A stretch of DNA of 64,000 nt from an uncultured Pelagibacteraceae bacterium (GTDB lineage Bacteria > Pseudomonadota > Alphaproteobacteria > Pelagibacterales > Pelagibacteraceae): NCBI GenBank assembly GCA_902598015.1, contig CACJZT010000005.1:18303-82302 (forward strand), given 5' to 3'. The position numbers were made by a program, and so were the translations under genes. Below, piece after piece: positions 25,071 through 33,436 of the stretch (its first letter is position 1; each line of letters opens with the position of its first letter). A model generated the notes under the pieces. It had not been told where the DNA came from and searched no databases. It saw only the letters and a list, made by a program, of their open reading frames with translations.

Positions 25071-25507
25071 TCTTCAAGATTTTAATCATAATATTTTTTA
25101 CCTCGAATGCCATTTCGGAGGATAATGAAAAATTTTTAATGCTTAAAAATGATAAGGTAAACGTAAGATATGGCCCAAGTTTTGATTATCCAATAAAGTA
25201 TATTTACAAGAAAATAAACTTGCCGGTAAAAGTGATTGATAAAAAAGAAAATTTTAGAAGAATAATTGACAATAAAAAGAATGGTGGGTGGATACACATT
25301 TCTCAATTGAAGCAATCAAAATCCTTTATAACTGTATCAAATAAAATTCTATTCAAAAAACCAACTAAATTTTCTAAACCCTTGGCTAAAATAGAAACAG
25401 GAAGATTATTGATAGTGAAAAAATGCGAGAGAAATTGGTGCTTAGTAGAAACTAAAAGTTTTAAAGGGTGGGTTGACGAAGAAAATCTTTGGGGAAAAAT
25501 TAATTAA
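25061..25507 (+). CDS. Exported SH3-domain protein
   Basis: The protein has a hydrophobic signal peptide (about residues 2-15, ending NAISE) followed by two bacterial SH3-like stretches: VNVRYGPSFDYPIKYIYKK and, later, CERNWCLVETKSFKGWVDEENLWG. It is probably periplasmic and may bind peptidoglycan, as in SH3_3/SH3_4 families, but the ligand is unknown. I choose the GTG at 25061 (148 residues); a TTG at 25055 would add two residues. It ends the plus-strand run from ubiE. Confidence 0.78.
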   Translation: MQLIFKILIIIFFTSNAISEDNEKFLMLKNDKVNVRYGPSFDYPIKYIYKKINLPVKVIDKKENFRRIIDNKKNGGWIHISQLKQSKSFITVSNKILFKKPTKFSKPLAKIETGRLLIVKKCERNWCLVETKSFKGWVDEENLWGKIN

Positions 25508-25533
25508 CCCTGTAAGTTATATATATTAACTAA

Positions 25534-25713
25534 TTATTTTTGTTGGACACAAACATCTTTGATCACTGGAGCATTTGCACAATCAACACATTTAGTCTTT
25601 TGAACTATGCATCCATCATCAAGGACTTCAACATCAACTATTTTATCACACTTGGAACAAGTTGAAGAAATTGTTAATCCACATTTTTTACAATTATAAT
25701 TTTCTATTTGCAT
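25534..25713 (-). CDS. Small zinc-ribbon-like protein (59 residues)
   Basis: The frame runs from ATG at 25711-25713 to TAA at 25534. It contains cysteine pairs C8-x2-C11, C19-x2-C22 and C42-x2-C45, plus C35 and C55. The first two pairs resemble a zinc ribbon (YNCKKCGLTISSTCSKCDK); the later ones may bind a second zinc or another metal. The cysteine content of 8 in 59 residues in a regular pattern argues that the frame is real. I do not recognise the family. It follows the DUF2061 gene on the same strand after a 144-bp spacer with repeats. Confidence 0.72.
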   Translation of the reverse strand: MQIENYNCKKCGLTISSTCSKCDKIVDVEVLDDGCIVQKTKCVDCANAPVIKDVCVQQK

Positions 25714-25757
25714 ATATTAAAAATTAAATATGAAAAAATTATTTTCAACAAATATCC

Positions 25758-25805
25758 TTGCGAATAATTATTATTTACGCATTTTTTTTGCGAATAATTA
25801 TTATT
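25758..25805. repeat. Two 18-bp direct repeats, 30-bp period
   Basis: TTGCGAATAATTATTATT occurs at 25758-25775 and identically at 25788-25805. The segment between them reads TACGCATTTTTT, so the TGCG/CGCA arms can also form hairpins. A Fur-box-like GATAATGATTATTATTTAC (15 of 19 bases match the classical Fur palindrome) lies at 25847-25865. The repeats may be operators for the zinc-ribbon gene or part of a terminator for the katG operon. Confidence 0.5.
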
Positions 25806-25857
25806 ACTACTAATTATCCTTATTAAATTTTTCTTAAATACTTATTGATAATGATTA

Positions 25858-26100
25858 TTATTTACTTTTTGATCTACTTGCCCACCACTTATCTAAAATG
25901 AAATACCATATAGAATTGGCAATTGGTTCTACAATTGCATCAGTCAAAGCTATCATAAAAGATACATCAGCAACTATCATCAAAACAGTTATAGCAATTG
26001 CAAAATGACCAACTGTATAAACAATTGTTCTTAAAATAGAGCCTCTGTTATTGGAATAAATCTGACCGGCAGCTTTAAAAATACCGTTAGTAACTTCCAT
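25858..26100 (-). CDS. DUF2061 membrane protein
   Basis: The 80-residue protein matches the DUF2061 pattern: SILRTIVYTVGHFAIAITVLMIV, then a second hydrophobic region ending with IANSIWYFILDKWWAS. It has two predicted membrane helices and a basic C-terminus (RSKSK), so it is probably in the inner membrane. Its function is unknown. Its start overlaps the stop of the hydroxylase gene by one base (the shared base at 26100), putting it in the same operon as the hydroxylase and probably katG. Confidence 0.85.
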   Translation of the reverse strand: MEVTNGIFKAAGQIYSNNRGSILRTIVYTVGHFAIAITVLMIVADVSFMIALTDAIVEPIANSIWYFILDKWWASRSKSK

Positions 26101-26696
26101 TATTCTTTAAACGGGCTTTCAAGAACACAAGCAACTAAGTGAACTCTAGCCTGTTCTCCTCCATTAAAAAAGTTATGATACTTTGTATTGTTAGTAATCC
26201 ATACATGTCCATCTGCAGGCAAATGTTTTGCAACATTTTCAATGACCATTGAACAACCTGCATTAGTTACTATCGGAATATGTAATCTACACTCTGGATC
26301 TTTGTGCCAGCTTAGCGTTGATCTTGGCTCTTTTAATAAAAGCCTTACTCTTCCTAGTTTAAATTTTTTACTAAGAATTTCATAAACCTCTTTAAAATAA
26401 GTTTTCTCGAACTCTGGTAGCAACTGAGTATATTTCGATTCATCAATATCAATATCTCTTGAGACTTCTTTTCCTGTCTCATCAGCAATAGTCCAATATC
26501 TACCTCTGATATTGTTCCCTTCTATAGAGTCTTTGTTATTTGGAATTTGATTTAGAGGAATTGCACCAAAGTGAGTAACACCTGGCGAATTAAATTTCTT
26601 TTTCTCTAAAATTAGATTTAAGTCATTTCGCAATCTATTTATATCAAACTTAATTTCAGGAACTTTATAAAAGTCTTCGAACGATAGTGATGTCAT
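26100..26696 (-). CDS. Aspartyl/asparaginyl beta-hydroxylase-like 2-oxoglutarate/Fe(II) oxygenase
   Basis: The 198-residue protein has a double-stranded beta-helix with SWHKDPECRLHIPIV near residues 125-139 (the H-x-D iron ligands and the substrate/2OG-binding R), ending with the third His in ARVHLVACV. The HVWITNNTKYHNFFN segment fits the Asp_Arg_Hydrox family. It would use O2, Fe(II) and 2-oxoglutarate to hydroxylate a target, but no substrate can be inferred. It lies 19 bp downstream of katG on the same strand, so it may be co-induced with peroxide defence or iron status. Confidence 0.82.
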   Translation of the reverse strand: MTSLSFEDFYKVPEIKFDINRLRNDLNLILEKKKFNSPGVTHFGAIPLNQIPNNKDSIEGNNIRGRYWTIADETGKEVSRDIDIDESKYTQLLPEFEKTYFKEVYEILSKKFKLGRVRLLLKEPRSTLSWHKDPECRLHIPIVTNAGCSMVIENVAKHLPADGHVWITNNTKYHNFFNGGEQARVHLVACVLESPFKE

Positions 26697-26715
26697 TTTT
26701 CCGCTTTCCTTAATA

Positions 26716-28953
26716 CTAGTTTAATCTTAAATCAAATCTATCTGCATTCATCACTTTGACCCATGCAGATACAAAGTCTTTAACAAATTTGTCAGATGAG
26801 TCTTTGCAGGCATAGACTTCGGCTAATGCTCTTAATTGAGAATTTGAACCAAAAATAAGGTCAACTCTTGAACCTTTCCACTTAGTTTTTTTAGACTTTC
26901 TATCTTTACCAACAAAATATTGTTCAGATTTGTCAGTTTCTTTCCAAGTGGTACTCATATCAAGAAGATTTACAAAATAATCTGTTGATAGAGTTCCAGG
27001 TTTTTTTGTGAATACTCCATTTTTAGAACTATCATAGTTTGTATCTAAAACTCTCATTCCTCCTACAAGAACTGTCATCTCTGGTGCCGTTAATCCCATT
27101 AATTGTGCCTTATCAATTAATTTTTCCTCAGCTGAAACATTAGATTTACCTTTTTTCATGTAGTTTCTAAAACCATCCGCTTGCGGCTCAAGTAATCCAA
27201 ATGAATTTACATCTGTTTGGTCTTGTCTTGCATCTCCTCTTCCAGGTGTGAATGGAACCTGAATTTTATGACCAGCTTTTTTTGCTGCCATCTCTATTCC
27301 TACATTTCCACCTAATACTATAAGGTCCGCCATTGAGACTGATTTTTTATTTGTATCAAATTTTTTCTTAATTTTTTGTAAAGCTTTAATAACCTTTGAA
27401 AGTTTTTTAGGGTTATTGACTTTCCAACTTCTTTGAGGCTCAAGCATAATTCTTGCACCATTTGCTCCACCTCTTTTGTCAGAACCTCTGTATGTAGAAG
27501 CAGAAGCCCAAGCCGTAGAAACTAAATCAGAAACAGAGATTTTTGATTTTGAAAGCTTTGATTTTAAATCTCTTATATCTTTTGATTTAAGTTTATATTT
27601 TGGTTTATCTATAGGATCTTGCCAAATTAATTGTTCTTTTGGTACTTCGCTACCCAAATAACATGCTCTTGGTCCCATGTCTCTATGAGTAAGCTTAAAC
27701 CAAGCTCTTGCAAATGCATCAGCAAATTCATCTGGATTTTGATAAAAATGTTTTGAAATTGGTCCATAGCTTTTATCCATTCTCAAAGATAAATCAGTTG
27801 TTTGCATCATTGGAGGATGCATTTTACTTTTATCATGAGCATCAGGTACCATTTTAATTCTCTGACCATTCTTTTTTGGAGTCCATTGAAATGCTCCAGC
27901 AGGTCCTTTTGTCAATTCCCATTCATGGTTAAATAAACAATCAAAGTAACCCATGTCCCATTGTGTTGGTGTTTGTGTCCATGCTCCTTCAATACCACTA
28001 CTTATTGCATGTACACCTTTTCCTGATTTATAGTTACTATTCCAACCAGTTGCTTGATCTTGAATTCTTGATGCTTCTGGATCAGGTCCTTTATGAGATT
28101 CTGGTGCAGCACCATGAGATTTTCCAAAAGTATGACCACCAGCAACAAGTGCAACAGTTTCATAATCATTCATTGCCATTCGTCCAAATGTTTCTCTAAT
28201 ATCGTGAGCTGCTTTTAATGGATCTGGATTAAAATCTGGACCTTGTGGATTTACATAAATTAATCCCATGTGAGAAGCTCCCAATGGTTGTTCAAGATCT
28301 CTCTTTCCGCTGTATCTCTTAACACCCAACATTTCTTTTTCTGAGCCCCAGTAAATATCATCTTCTGGTTCCCAGATGTCAGTTCTTCCCGCTCCAAAAC
28401 CGAATGTTTTAAAGCCCATTGACTCTAATGCTACATTTCCAACTAGTATAAATAAATCTGCCCAAGAAATTCTTTTTCCATATTTCTGTTTTATTGGCCA
28501 CAAAAGTAATCTAGCTTTATCTAAATTAACATTATCAGGCCAAGCATTTAACGGTGCAAACCTTTGATTACCTGTTCCAGCACCTCCTCTACCATCACCT
28601 GTTCTGTATGTACCCGCTGCGTGCCATGCTAATCTAATAAATAAAGGACCATAATGACCGTAATCTGCTGGCCACCAATCTTGTGAGTCTGTCATTAATT
28701 TGTTTAAATCTTTTTTGAGTGCTTTGTAGTTCAGTTTTTTGAATTCTCTAGAATAATTAAATTTTTTCTCCATTGGATTTGATAAATTTGAGTGCTGACT
28801 TAAAATTTTCAAATTCAAACTATTTGGCCAAAAATCTCTGTTTGTTTGTCCTCTTCCAGCACTAAATTTTGCTGGTGTACCTGCACCCGTAAAAGGGCAC
28901 TTACTTAATTCTGCTGATTTAAATGTTTTACTTTTATGAAATTCCGCACTCAT
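26716..28953 (-). CDS. katG: Catalase-peroxidase KatG
   Basis: The 745-residue haem enzyme has two tandem peroxidase domains. The N-terminal one holds the distal [11 protein letters not shown] (Arg, Trp, His), the proximal [13 protein letters not shown], and all members of the Met-Tyr-Trp crosslink (Trp in the distal motif, Tyr in [11 protein letters not shown], Met in GRMAMNDYE). So it should have catalase as well as peroxidase activity. It destroys hydrogen peroxide. Its AGGAG ribosome-binding site follows a sigma-70-type promoter overlapped by one of two 15-bp palindromes, which suggests repression by the Irr-type regulator nearby. It heads an operon with the hydroxylase and DUF2061 genes. 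Confidence 0.97.
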   Translation of the reverse strand: MSAEFHKSKTFKSAELSKCPFTGAGTPAKFSAGRGQTNRDFWPNSLNLKILSQHSNLSNPMEKKFNYSREFKKLNYKALKKDLNKLMTDSQDWWPADYGHYGPLFIRLAWHAAGTYRTGDGRGGAGTGNQRFAPLNAWPDNVNLDKARLLLWPIKQKYGKRISWADLFILVGNVALESMGFKTFGFGAGRTDIWEPEDDIYWGSEKEMLGVKRYSGKRDLEQPLGASHMGLIYVNPQGPDFNPDPLKAAHDIRETFGRMAMNDYETVALVAGGHTFGKSHGAAPESHKGPDPEASRIQDQATGWNSNYKSGKGVHAISSGIEGAWTQTPTQWDMGYFDCLFNHEWELTKGPAGAFQWTPKKNGQRIKMVPDAHDKSKMHPPMMQTTDLSLRMDKSYGPISKHFYQNPDEFADAFARAWFKLTHRDMGPRACYLGSEVPKEQLIWQDPIDKPKYKLKSKDIRDLKSKLSKSKISVSDLVSTAWASASTYRGSDKRGGANGARIMLEPQRSWKVNNPKKLSKVIKALQKIKKKFDTNKKSVSMADLIVLGGNVGIEMAAKKAGHKIQVPFTPGRGDARQDQTDVNSFGLLEPQADGFRNYMKKGKSNVSAEEKLIDKAQLMGLTAPEMTVLVGGMRVLDTNYDSSKNGVFTKKPGTLSTDYFVNLLDMSTTWKETDKSEQYFVGKDRKSKKTKWKGSRVDLIFGSNSQLRALAEVYACKDSSDKFVKDFVSAWVKVMNADRFDLRLN

Positions 28954-28974
28954 TATTATTTATCTCCTTTAATA

Positions 28975-28989
28975 TTATAATTATTCTAA
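28975..28989. promoter_or_regulatory. Irr/Fur-family operator-like palindrome 1 (katG leader)
   Basis: TTATAATTATTCTAA is a 7-1-7 inverted repeat. It begins about 22 bases upstream of the katG start codon, close to the predicted transcript start. It is identical to the box at 28998-29012, 23 bp away. The ATTCTAA half-site matches the iron-control-element half reported for Irr in alphaproteobacteria. Confidence 0.6.
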
Positions 28990-28996
28990 TTCGTTG

Positions 28997-29025
28997 TTTA
29001 TAATTATTCTAAAGAAGATTGTCAA
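28997..29025 (-). promoter_or_regulatory. katG promoter
   Basis: On the minus strand a perfect TTGACA (29020-29025), a 17-base spacer and TATAAA (28997-29002). The predicted start is near 28990. Palindrome 2 (28998-29012) covers the -10 box and much of the spacer, so binding there should block RNA polymerase. Confidence 0.65.
28998..29012. promoter_or_regulatory. Irr/Fur-family operator-like palindrome 2 (over the katG -10 box)
   Basis: TTATAATTATTCTAA, identical to the copy at 28975-28989, overlaps the katG -10 element and spacer. Exact recurrence of a 15-mer within 23 bp, placed on a strong promoter and near a Fur-family gene, makes an operator likely. Confidence 0.62.
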
Positions 29026-29059
29026 TAAGTCAGAATATTTACGATGTAATTTTGAAAAC

Positions 29060-29470
29060 CTAGTCTTCTAATTTAACTAAAACTTCAACTGATTTAATTT
29101 TTTTTCCAGGTATAGATTTTTGAATTTCTATTGGTCCTACATCCTCATTTTTAAGATCAATAAGCTTTTCTTCTTTAACATCGAAGAAGTGGTGATGATC
29201 TGTGACATTTGTATCAAAATAAGTTTGATTAGAATTAATAGGTATTTCTTTTAAATATCCTTTTTTATGAAATGCATGAACTGTATTGTAAACAGTTGCT
29301 AAAGAAACTTTCTCTCCAGTTTTATCTTTTATCAAATTGAATAAGTCGTTTATTGTGAAATGGAAAGTTTTATCTCTATTAAATAAAACCTCGCATATAT
29401 TTATTCTTTGTTTAGTTGGTCTTAAACTAGAGTTTCTTAGTTTTTCAATAAATTCTTGTTTACTCGTCAT
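29060..29470 (-). CDS. irr: Irr-type Fur-family iron/haem-responsive regulator
   Basis: The 136-residue protein has a Fur-family winged helix (LRPTKQRINICEVLF, VSLATVYNTVHAF) and the metal-binding segment TYFDTNVTDHHHFFD. The three-His HHHFF form and the VEVLVKL-like C-terminus are typical of alphaproteobacterial Irr rather than Fur or PerR. Irr represses or activates iron, haem and oxidative stress genes and is controlled by haem. A TTG at 29476 is in frame, but the ATG at 29468-29470 gives a normal start. It is divergent from fabA, an arrangement also seen in other alphaproteobacteria, and a palindrome like those at katG overlaps its promoter region. Confidence 0.85.
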   Translation of the reverse strand: MTSKQEFIEKLRNSSLRPTKQRINICEVLFNRDKTFHFTINDLFNLIKDKTGEKVSLATVYNTVHAFHKKGYLKEIPINSNQTYFDTNVTDHHHFFDVKEEKLIDLKNEDVGPIEIQKSIPGKKIKSVEVLVKLED

Positions 29471-29477
29471 TAGCAAT

Positions 29478-29492
29478 TTAAAACTATTCTAA
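29478..29492. promoter_or_regulatory. Irr/Fur-family operator-like palindrome 3 (irr leader)
   Basis: TTAAAACTATTCTAA shares the 7-1-7 layout and the right half ATTCTAA with the two katG boxes. It lies 8 bases before the irr start codon, in the irr-fabA divergent spacer. It is the natural site for autoregulation of irr. TATAAT boxes for both directions lie at 29504-29511. Confidence 0.5.
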
Positions 29493-29543
29493 ACTATTTG
29501 TATATTATAATGTACCTAAATCAAGTAATAAGATTACAAAATT

Positions 29544-30044
29544 ATGAAAAAAAGTTCCTTTAATTACGACGAACTAATTGATTGCGCTAATGGTAAGTTA
29601 TTTGGTCCAGGTAATGCAAAATTACCTTCTCCACCAATGCTAATGTTTGATAGAATTACAGAAATAACTGAGAGTGAGGGTTTTTATAAAAAAGGATCTA
29701 TGAAAGCCGAACTTGATATTAAGGATAATTTGTGGTTCTTTGATTGTCATTTTAGAGAAGATCCAGTTATGCCAGGTTGTCTTGGTTTAGATGCTATGTG
29801 GCAGCTAGTTGGCTTTTTTCTTGGTTGGCTTGGAAATCCAGGAAGAGGTAGAGCATTAGGTGTAAGCACTGTAAAATTCACTGGTGAAGTTCTTAAAAAT
29901 GTCAAAATGGCAACATATGAAATAGATATGAAAAGAATTCTTGTTAAAGGAGAAACAACTGTAGGTCTTGCGAATGGAATATTGCTTGCTGATGGAAAAA
30001 AGATTTATAGTGCAGAAAATCTTAAGGTAGGATTATTTAAATAA
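29544..30044 (+). CDS. fabA: 3-hydroxydecanoyl-ACP dehydratase/isomerase
   Basis: The 166-residue hot-dog-fold protein shows [21 protein letters not shown], with the catalytic His of CHF and the Asp of [10 protein letters not shown]. FabA makes and isomerises the trans-2 bond to cis-3, the branch to unsaturated fatty acids. Its stop overlaps the fabB start (TAATG). With fabB and fabI it forms a complete operon for elongating the unsaturated branch; irr is divergent. Confidence 0.96.
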   Translation: MKKSSFNYDELIDCANGKLFGPGNAKLPSPPMLMFDRITEITESEGFYKKGSMKAELDIKDNLWFFDCHFREDPVMPGCLGLDAMWQLVGFFLGWLGNPGRGRALGVSTVKFTGEVLKNVKMATYEIDMKRILVKGETTVGLANGILLADGKKIYSAENLKVGLFK

Positions 30045-31255
30045 TGAAAAGAGTAGTTGTAACAGGACTTGGTGTAGTTTCATGTTTGGGAAATAATCAA
30101 GATGAGGTTTATCAATCATTAGTTAATACAAAATCAGGAATAACATTTTCTGATGAATACAAAGAGCATAATTTGAAAAGCCATGTTCATGGTAAACCTA
30201 ATATCAAATTGGAAGATTATATTGATAGAAAAGTTATTAGATTTATGGGTGCTGGATCAGCATATAATTATGTTGCAATGAGTGAAGCAGTTAAAGACTC
30301 TGGATTAGAAGAAAATGAGGTTAGTAATATTTCAACTGGGATGGTAATGGGATCTGGAGGGCCATCAATTGAAAATGTTATTTTAGCATCAGATAAAACG
30401 AGAGAAAAAAATCCAAAAAAAATGGGTCCATTTATAGTTCCAAGAACAATGGCAAGTACTGCTTCTGCCACTCTAGCAGTTCCATTTAAAATAAAAGGCA
30501 CTAATTACACAATAAGTTCAGCATGTGCAACGAGTGGTCATTGTATTGGTAACGCAATGGAACTTATTCAATTAGGAAAACAAAATATTATTTTTGCAGG
30601 TGGCAGTGATGAGGTTCACTTTGCAATGACTGCAATGTTTGATGCAATGACTGCACTATCATCAAAATATAACGATACCCCTGAAAAAGCCTCAAGACCG
30701 TATGATAAAACAAGGGATGGTTTTGTAATTGCTGGTGGAGGTGGAGTTCTTGTTTTAGAAGAATACGAACATGCCAAAGCAAGAGGTGCTAAAATATACG
30801 CAGAATTAACTGGATATGGAGCAACATCAGATGGCTATGATATGGTTGCACCATCTGGCGAGGGAGCGGTGAGATGTATGAAAATGGCTTTAGCAACTTC
30901 AAAAAATAAAATTGACTATATTAATACTCACGGGACATCAACACCTGTAGGAGATATTACAGAATTAAAAGCAGTTGGAGAGGCTTTCCCAGACTATAAA
31001 CCTAAGATAAGTTCTACAAAATCTTTGTCAGGTCATTCATTAGGTGCAACTTCAGTTCACGAAGCAATTTATAGTTTGATAATGATGAAAAATAATTTTA
31101 TTTCAGCGTCAGCAAATATTTCAGAAATGGATGATGAAGCTAAGAACTATCCAATTGTTACACAGGTTGAAAAAAACGTAAATCTAAATGCAATTATGTC
31201 TAACAGTTTTGGTTTTGGTGGAACTAATGCAACATTAGTGTTTGAGAAAGTTTAG
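30044..31255 (+). CDS. fabB: Beta-ketoacyl-ACP synthase I
   Basis: The 403-residue thiolase-fold enzyme has the active-site Cys in [13 protein letters not shown] (near residue 163), the first His in [11 protein letters not shown] and the second in [13 protein letters not shown], plus [13 protein letters not shown] at the end. This is the CHH triad of FabB/FabF. Placement next to fabA identifies it as FabB, which elongates the cis-3-decenoyl intermediate. Confidence 0.95.
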   Translation: MKRVVVTGLGVVSCLGNNQDEVYQSLVNTKSGITFSDEYKEHNLKSHVHGKPNIKLEDYIDRKVIRFMGAGSAYNYVAMSEAVKDSGLEENEVSNISTGMVMGSGGPSIENVILASDKTREKNPKKMGPFIVPRTMASTASATLAVPFKIKGTNYTISSACATSGHCIGNAMELIQLGKQNIIFAGGSDEVHFAMTAMFDAMTALSSKYNDTPEKASRPYDKTRDGFVIAGGGGVLVLEEYEHAKARGAKIYAELTGYGATSDGYDMVAPSGEGAVRCMKMALATSKNKIDYINTHGTSTPVGDITELKAVGEAFPDYKPKISSTKSLSGHSLGATSVHEAIYSLIMMKNNFISASANISEMDDEAKNYPIVTQVEKNVNLNAIMSNSFGFGGTNATLVFEKV

Positions 31256-31259
31256 ATCT

Positions 31260-32045
31260 ATGAATTTAATGAAGGGAAAAAAAGGTCTTATCATGGGCGT
31301 TGCCAATGAAAGATCAATTGCATGGGGCATATCACAAAAACTTGCAGAAGCTGGAGCAGAGTTAGCTTTTACATATTTGGGTGATGCTTTAAAAAAAAGA
31401 GTTGTTCCACTTGCGGAAAAATTAAATTCAAATGTAACATTTAGCTGTGATGTAGAAAAAAAAGAAGAAGTTGTAAAACTCTTTGAAGATGTAAAAAGTC
31501 AATGGGGAGAAATTGATTTTGTTGTGCATGCAATTGCATTTTCAGATAAGTCTGAGTTATCAGGAGAATATTTAAATACAACTAGAGAAAACTTTTTAAG
31601 AAGTATGTTGATATCCTGTTTTTCATTTACTGAAGTTGCTAGAGAGGCATCTAAAGTAATGAAGGAAGGTGGTAGTATGATTACTTTGAGTTATGAGGCA
31701 AATAAAGCCATACCTAATTATAATGTAATGGGAGTATGTAAAGCTGCACTAGAGTCTAGTGTTAAATACCTCGCAAGGGATCTAGGAGCAAAGAATATTA
31801 GAATTAATGCAATAAGTGCGGGACCAATTAAAACTCTAGCAGCTTCTGCTATTGGGGATGCTAAATTTCTTTACAAGTGGAATGCAGATCATTCATTTTT
31901 GAAAAGAAATGTAGATAATCTCGACGTAGGAAATTCAGCTTTATATTTACTAAGCGATATGGCTGGAGGTGTTACTGGTGAAATTCATTATGTAGATGCT
32001 GGTTACAATAAAGTTGGAATGCCAGATCCTAAGAATATTAGTTAA
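31260..32045 (+). CDS. fabI: Enoyl-ACP reductase (NADH)
   Basis: The short-chain dehydrogenase-like protein begins MNLMKGKKGLIMGVANERSIAWG, the FabI variant of the glycine-rich NADH motif. It has the Tyr-x6-Lys pair in PNYNVMGVCKAALE and SAGPIKTLAASAIG, the substrate loop. It reduces the enoyl-ACP double bond to finish each elongation cycle. The open frame extends to a TTG at 31242, but the ATG at 31260, 4 bases after the fabB stop, is the natural start (261 residues). Confidence 0.95.
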   Translation: MNLMKGKKGLIMGVANERSIAWGISQKLAEAGAELAFTYLGDALKKRVVPLAEKLNSNVTFSCDVEKKEEVVKLFEDVKSQWGEIDFVVHAIAFSDKSELSGEYLNTTRENFLRSMLISCFSFTEVAREASKVMKEGGSMITLSYEANKAIPNYNVMGVCKAALESSVKYLARDLGAKNIRINAISAGPIKTLAASAIGDAKFLYKWNADHSFLKRNVDNLDVGNSALYLLSDMAGGVTGEIHYVDAGYNKVGMPDPKNIS

Positions 32046-32053
32046 TATTTTTT

Positions 32054-33001
32054 ATGAAAAAAATCCTACTTTGTTTCACATTTTGTTTTTTTATTTTTGG
32101 AGATCTCAGTGCTAAAAGTTATAGTATAGGAAGTAAAATTTCTGGCCATATTGAGTTTTATAAAAAATATAAATTTGAACTTCCACCTGGTGAATGGACA
32201 GTTGCTGATAGATATGTTTATGAACAATGGGGTTTCTATAATAAAGGCTACATTTTACTTAAATTAAACAATAAAAAAGCTGAAGACATAATAATGATTG
32301 GTGAGAATGTAATTCCACAAAAATGGATTGGTTATGTTGATCCTTGGATAGTTGAGGTTGTGTTTAAAGATAAATATGATGGGTGTTATAAAAGACCTGA
32401 ATATTATGTTTTTGAATTTTTTTCTAAAGGATCATCATTTAACTGTTTTTGGGTTTACCATTTAGACTTATATAAAGAACTATTTGATCCTGAAGATCCT
32501 TCTAGAAGGGGTATTTATTCACAATTTAAAGCTTGGCTTAGAGACAGTAAAATTGAACTCCCAAAAGTTACACTTGGGCATTCACATTGGTTCTTTTCAA
32601 GACTTACAGGAGGAAAATGGTTTTACATAGTTCGTAATATGGATCCGAAAACTATAGGAGCACCAAAAAATAAACATATAAAAGAAGATAGATCTGAATA
32701 TCATCCACATAATATTTCTCAATACCCCGAACATAAGAAAAGTATGGAGAAAGTTGTTTCAATTGCTGCAGAAAGGCATAAACAATTTGAAATAGAAGTA
32801 AGGGCAAAAGAACATCATAAACTTGATTTAGCCTCTTACATTAATTTATCATTGAATAAAAAATTAAATCTTCAAAATGTTTCAAAAGTTAAATCGAGCG
32901 ATATTTTATCCCAACTAAAAAGTTTAAACGAATTATTTAAATCTGGGGCATTATCAGAAGAAGAATTCAAAAAGGCTAAAGATAAAGTATTAAACCAATA
33001 A
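32054..33001 (+). CDS. Exported protein of unknown function with C-terminal SHOCT-like domain
   Basis: The 315-residue protein has a signal peptide (KKILLCFTFCFFIFGDLSAKS) and a Trp/Tyr-rich central region with several WVY/YKRPEYYVF-like strands. Its C-terminus has LSQLKSLNELFKSGALSEEEF, typical of SHOCT (short C-terminal) domains that occur in many unrelated proteins. The core is not one I recognise. It is probably periplasmic or envelope-attached. It follows fabI by 8 bases, so it may share the fab transcript, which would hint at an envelope role; this is inference. Confidence 0.7.
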   Translation: MKKILLCFTFCFFIFGDLSAKSYSIGSKISGHIEFYKKYKFELPPGEWTVADRYVYEQWGFYNKGYILLKLNNKKAEDIIMIGENVIPQKWIGYVDPWIVEVVFKDKYDGCYKRPEYYVFEFFSKGSSFNCFWVYHLDLYKELFDPEDPSRRGIYSQFKAWLRDSKIELPKVTLGHSHWFFSRLTGGKWFYIVRNMDPKTIGAPKNKHIKEDRSEYHPHNISQYPEHKKSMEKVVSIAAERHKQFEIEVRAKEHHKLDLASYINLSLNKKLNLQNVSKVKSSDILSQLKSLNELFKSGALSEEEFKKAKDKVLNQ

Positions 33002-33046
33002 TTTTACTTCTATTAAATTTGAAAAATATAAGGTAATTCTCTAAAT

Positions 33047-33436
33047 ATGATTAGTAATATTAGTCTCTATCTAACAACTATAATATTAGGAATTATGCTC
33101 TTCTTTTCTTTTGTTGTAGCACCTGTTACTTTCACCGCATTAGATGAAGAAAATGCTAGAAAATTTATAAGAAAAATATTTCCTTATTACTACACTGTTA
33201 ATTTAGCAATTAGTATTTCAGTTTTAATTTGCTTTATAAGTCTGAAAATTTTTTCCTTAGATTTTTATTTAATTTTGAGTGTTGCGGTATTATTTGCTGT
33301 ATCAAATTTTGTACTAATGCCAATTATAAATAAGTTCAGAGATGAAAAGCAGGATAAAAAATTTAAACAATCACACTTTGTTTCTGTGGTGATAAATTTT
33401 GTTCAAATGATTTTGTTGGTAATTGTCTTAATTTAA
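33047..33436 (+). CDS. DUF4149/TMEM205-like membrane protein
   Basis: The 129-residue protein has four hydrophobic segments: residues 5-27, about 48-66, 73-92 and 110-129. The conserved SFVVAPVTFTAL near residues 21-32, followed by ARKFIRKIFPYYY, is the pattern of DUF4149/TMEM205-like inner-membrane proteins. The function is unknown. The stop overlaps the stop of the frameshifted minus-strand gene by two bases. Confidence 0.8.
   Translation: MISNISLYLTTIILGIMLFFSFVVAPVTFTALDEENARKFIRKIFPYYYTVNLAISISVLICFISLKIFSLDFYLILSVAVLFAVSNFVLMPIINKFRDEKQDKKFKQSHFVSVVINFVQMILLVIVLI

Noticed and set aside
27963..28199. 78-codon plus-strand frame inside katG
   Set aside because: It is antisense to the conserved KatG haem-binding region, is rich in Leu/Gln/His from that codon bias, and has no recognisable start context.
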